A stretch of DNA of 64,000 nt. Origin: Mimachlamys varia. Lineage: Eukaryota > Mollusca > Bivalvia > Pectinida > Pectinidae. Under the pieces are notes generated by a model. It saw only the letters and a program-made list of their open reading frames with translations. It was not told the DNA's origin and made no database searches. Made by a program: the position numbers and the translations under genes. Shown piece by piece: positions 51,301 to 54,300 of this stretch (within the stretch, counting starts at the first letter, position 1; each line of letters starts with the position of its first letter). Location of the stretch: the NCBI GenBank assembly GCA_947623455.1, contig OX392533.1:31060229-31124228 (forward strand), given 5' to 3'.

Positions 51301-54300
51301 GTCGGTCAACACCATGTAACCATTGATAGGATTGACAACATCTTCACCTCATATCCTTATGTTCTTGTGAGTATTAGCAGGAAAAATCAGGGTCGGTCAA
51401 CACCATGTAACCATTGATAGGATTGACAACATCTTCACCTCATATCCTTATATTCTTGTGAGTATTAGCAGGAAACATCAGGGTCGGTCAACACCATGTA
51501 ACCATTGATAGGATTGACAACATCTTCACCTCATATCCTTATGTTCTTGTGGGTATTAGCCGGAACTTATGCGGGAGAGATTGGAAGGAAATTGAATCAA
51601 TACAATTTCAAGAAATATTTTTATGAAAAAAGTTTTATGAAGACCCAATAGTACAGAAATTCATTTTGAACAAATCCTGTTGAACACAGCTTTTGGTTTT
51701 TAAGATAACCTTAAGATGACCTGTATTATTATATACTTACTATAAATACAGGGAAATAGTATACTTGATAAATACATGTGATTTTAAAACATATATCAGC
51801 TCACCGGGCCAATATGGGCAATTCTTCGCTAAGCGGGTAGAATACACTTGTGTATCAGTCGGCGTGCTGGGCGAGCCAAATACACTGTATCAGCCTGCTT
51901 CCGAATATGCCGTGACGTCATATGACGTTACAACAATGGAAATGGATAAGAGGACAGATGTTGACATTAAAATTTGTGAGAAAATTATGGAATCTCTCGT
52001 ATCAAGAATACTAGAGCTTGATGAATTAATAGAAGAAAAAGAGACATAAACTAAGATGCCGATGTAGATGAACAGGTAAATAATTCCGAATCCATTGCTT
52101 ATGGTATGAATTATTTTCTTAATCAACGTCCAGATGATGACAAAAGAAGGGACAAAAAAAGAGACATCATCAAAAATAGATTATCATGAACCGTCACAAA
52201 ATTCAAAGTATATAATAAATAGAATATGACATGGCCATTTCCATGTAAAATTCTCTATATAACAAGACTAGAATTGGTCAAATCTATCTGTGTAACAAAA
52301 ACTGTTTCTTAAAGCAGATCCCGACGGAACAGCCAGCAGTAAGGTTTGTGATGAAGGATCGAGAAGCCGAGGCGAGCACACCCGACTCAGAGGTCACCAC
52401 ACAGCTGGTTGACCTGAACTTTAACCATAGGTCAGAGGTCAAACATAACTTCTCAAGTGGACGGTAAGTTGAACTGCTGATATTAAACTTTTTTATTTTA
52501 ACAAGTGCATTGTAATTTTTATTTTTAAATGTCCTTCAAATAATTTGCTTAAGTTGAAAAAGGGTTCATTGTTTAAACAGTCTCTTGTTTAATTGTGAAA
52601 GATAGAAAAACATTAAAGAATTGACTTAAAATTCCTTATTTTCAAAACAAGATGATAAGAAGTAAATACAATGTGTTATTTAGTTATTTTGATCTGTTTG
52701 TTGAAAATGGAGACAATTTAATATATAATTGAGATTTATTTCATATTTCAGAAATTGTATTACCGTAACTACTGTTGATACTTATGTAGGTAAAATTTCG
52801 AAATGTTTTTTTCTGTATATTCGCAGATTGTGCCAAGTACCAGTGACATTACTTCTACAAAATTGCTCAAAAGTGACCCTGGATGTTCTTGTGGACACGA
52901 GTCAATCTCCAGACAGGTATGGCTGTCATAGAATTACATTGTAACATAGAACAAAATCCATGGTTTGTTCTTGATAAGTTAGAAATAATCTGTGATTTGT
53001 AGAGATAATATACAGCTTTACATGGGATTTGTTTGAAGATAAAATTGGGATCAGTTTGATTATTTTTTATCAGGTGCCTTAACTCTTTGCTCCCTAATAC
53101 CACCTGTAGTCGTGATGATTTAGGTCACTGTGCAGGCGAGTCCCGACTACAGGTTAGGTAAACAATGAATGTGCTTTTGATCGCAAATCCCGACTATAGT
53201 CGTGGTATTTACCTGTTGTTAAACGATGCGTGATTGGCTGGAATCAGGCATTCCTTTGGAAAACCTTGAATTTCAGCCAATCAGAGAGGGACTAATAAAG
53301 CTTTATACAGCTTCCAAAAATGGGGATTTCATTTTGACAAAAAGACGTGAATAATGATAAATATCTTTGGACTAAATTTTGTGAGTAAATATTTGAGTAT
53401 TTAGAAAGTTACACCAGTTTTTATTTGTTAGGCAATTACAATCTTCACTCCAGTCTCAGCAGCCATATTGTCTTAGGGCACTAGGGCCCAGTGATGGTTA
53501 GGGCAGCACTCACAGATAGCTGCTAGGGCTTAAAGAGTTAAATCAACAGGAATGAAACTGAGTTGCACTTAATAGCCAGCATCAGATCCAGAATAACGTA
53601 AATATGTAAATGTAAATACACCAACATACCACCTCCAGTAATTATTCTGACCCCTTACTTTTTGTTAGACTAGATTGTGTGTTTCCCCCCTGGGCTAACT
53701 GTAGATAAATACTATCAGGGGCTAAATGTAGATAAATACTGTCAGGGGCTAACTGTAGATAAATATTGTCAGGGGCTTACTGTAGGATAAATATTGTCAG
53801 GGGCTAACTGTAGATACATACTGTCGGGGACTAACTGTAGGATAAATATTGTCAGGGGCTTACTGTAGGATAAATACTGTCGGGGGCTAACTGTAGATAC
53901 ATACTGTCAGGGTCTAACTGTAGATAAATACTGTCAGGGGCTAGCTGTAGATAAATACTGTCAGGGTCTAACTGTAGATAAATACTGTCAGGGGCTAGCT
54001 GTAGATAAATACTGTCAGGGTCTAAGTGTAGGTTAAATACTGTCAGGGGCTAAGTGTAGGATAGATATTGTCAGGGGCTAGCTGTAGGATAATTATTGTC
54101 AGGGGCTAGCTGTAAGATCAGTTCTGTCAGGGGCTAAGTGTAGGATAAATATTGTCAGGGGCTTACTGTAGGATAAATATTGTAAGGGGCTAACTGTAGA
54201 TAAATACTGTCAGGGTCTAACTGTAGATAAATACTGTCAGGGGCTAACTGTAGATAAATACTGTCAGGGGCTAACTGTAGATAAATACTGTCGGGGTCTA

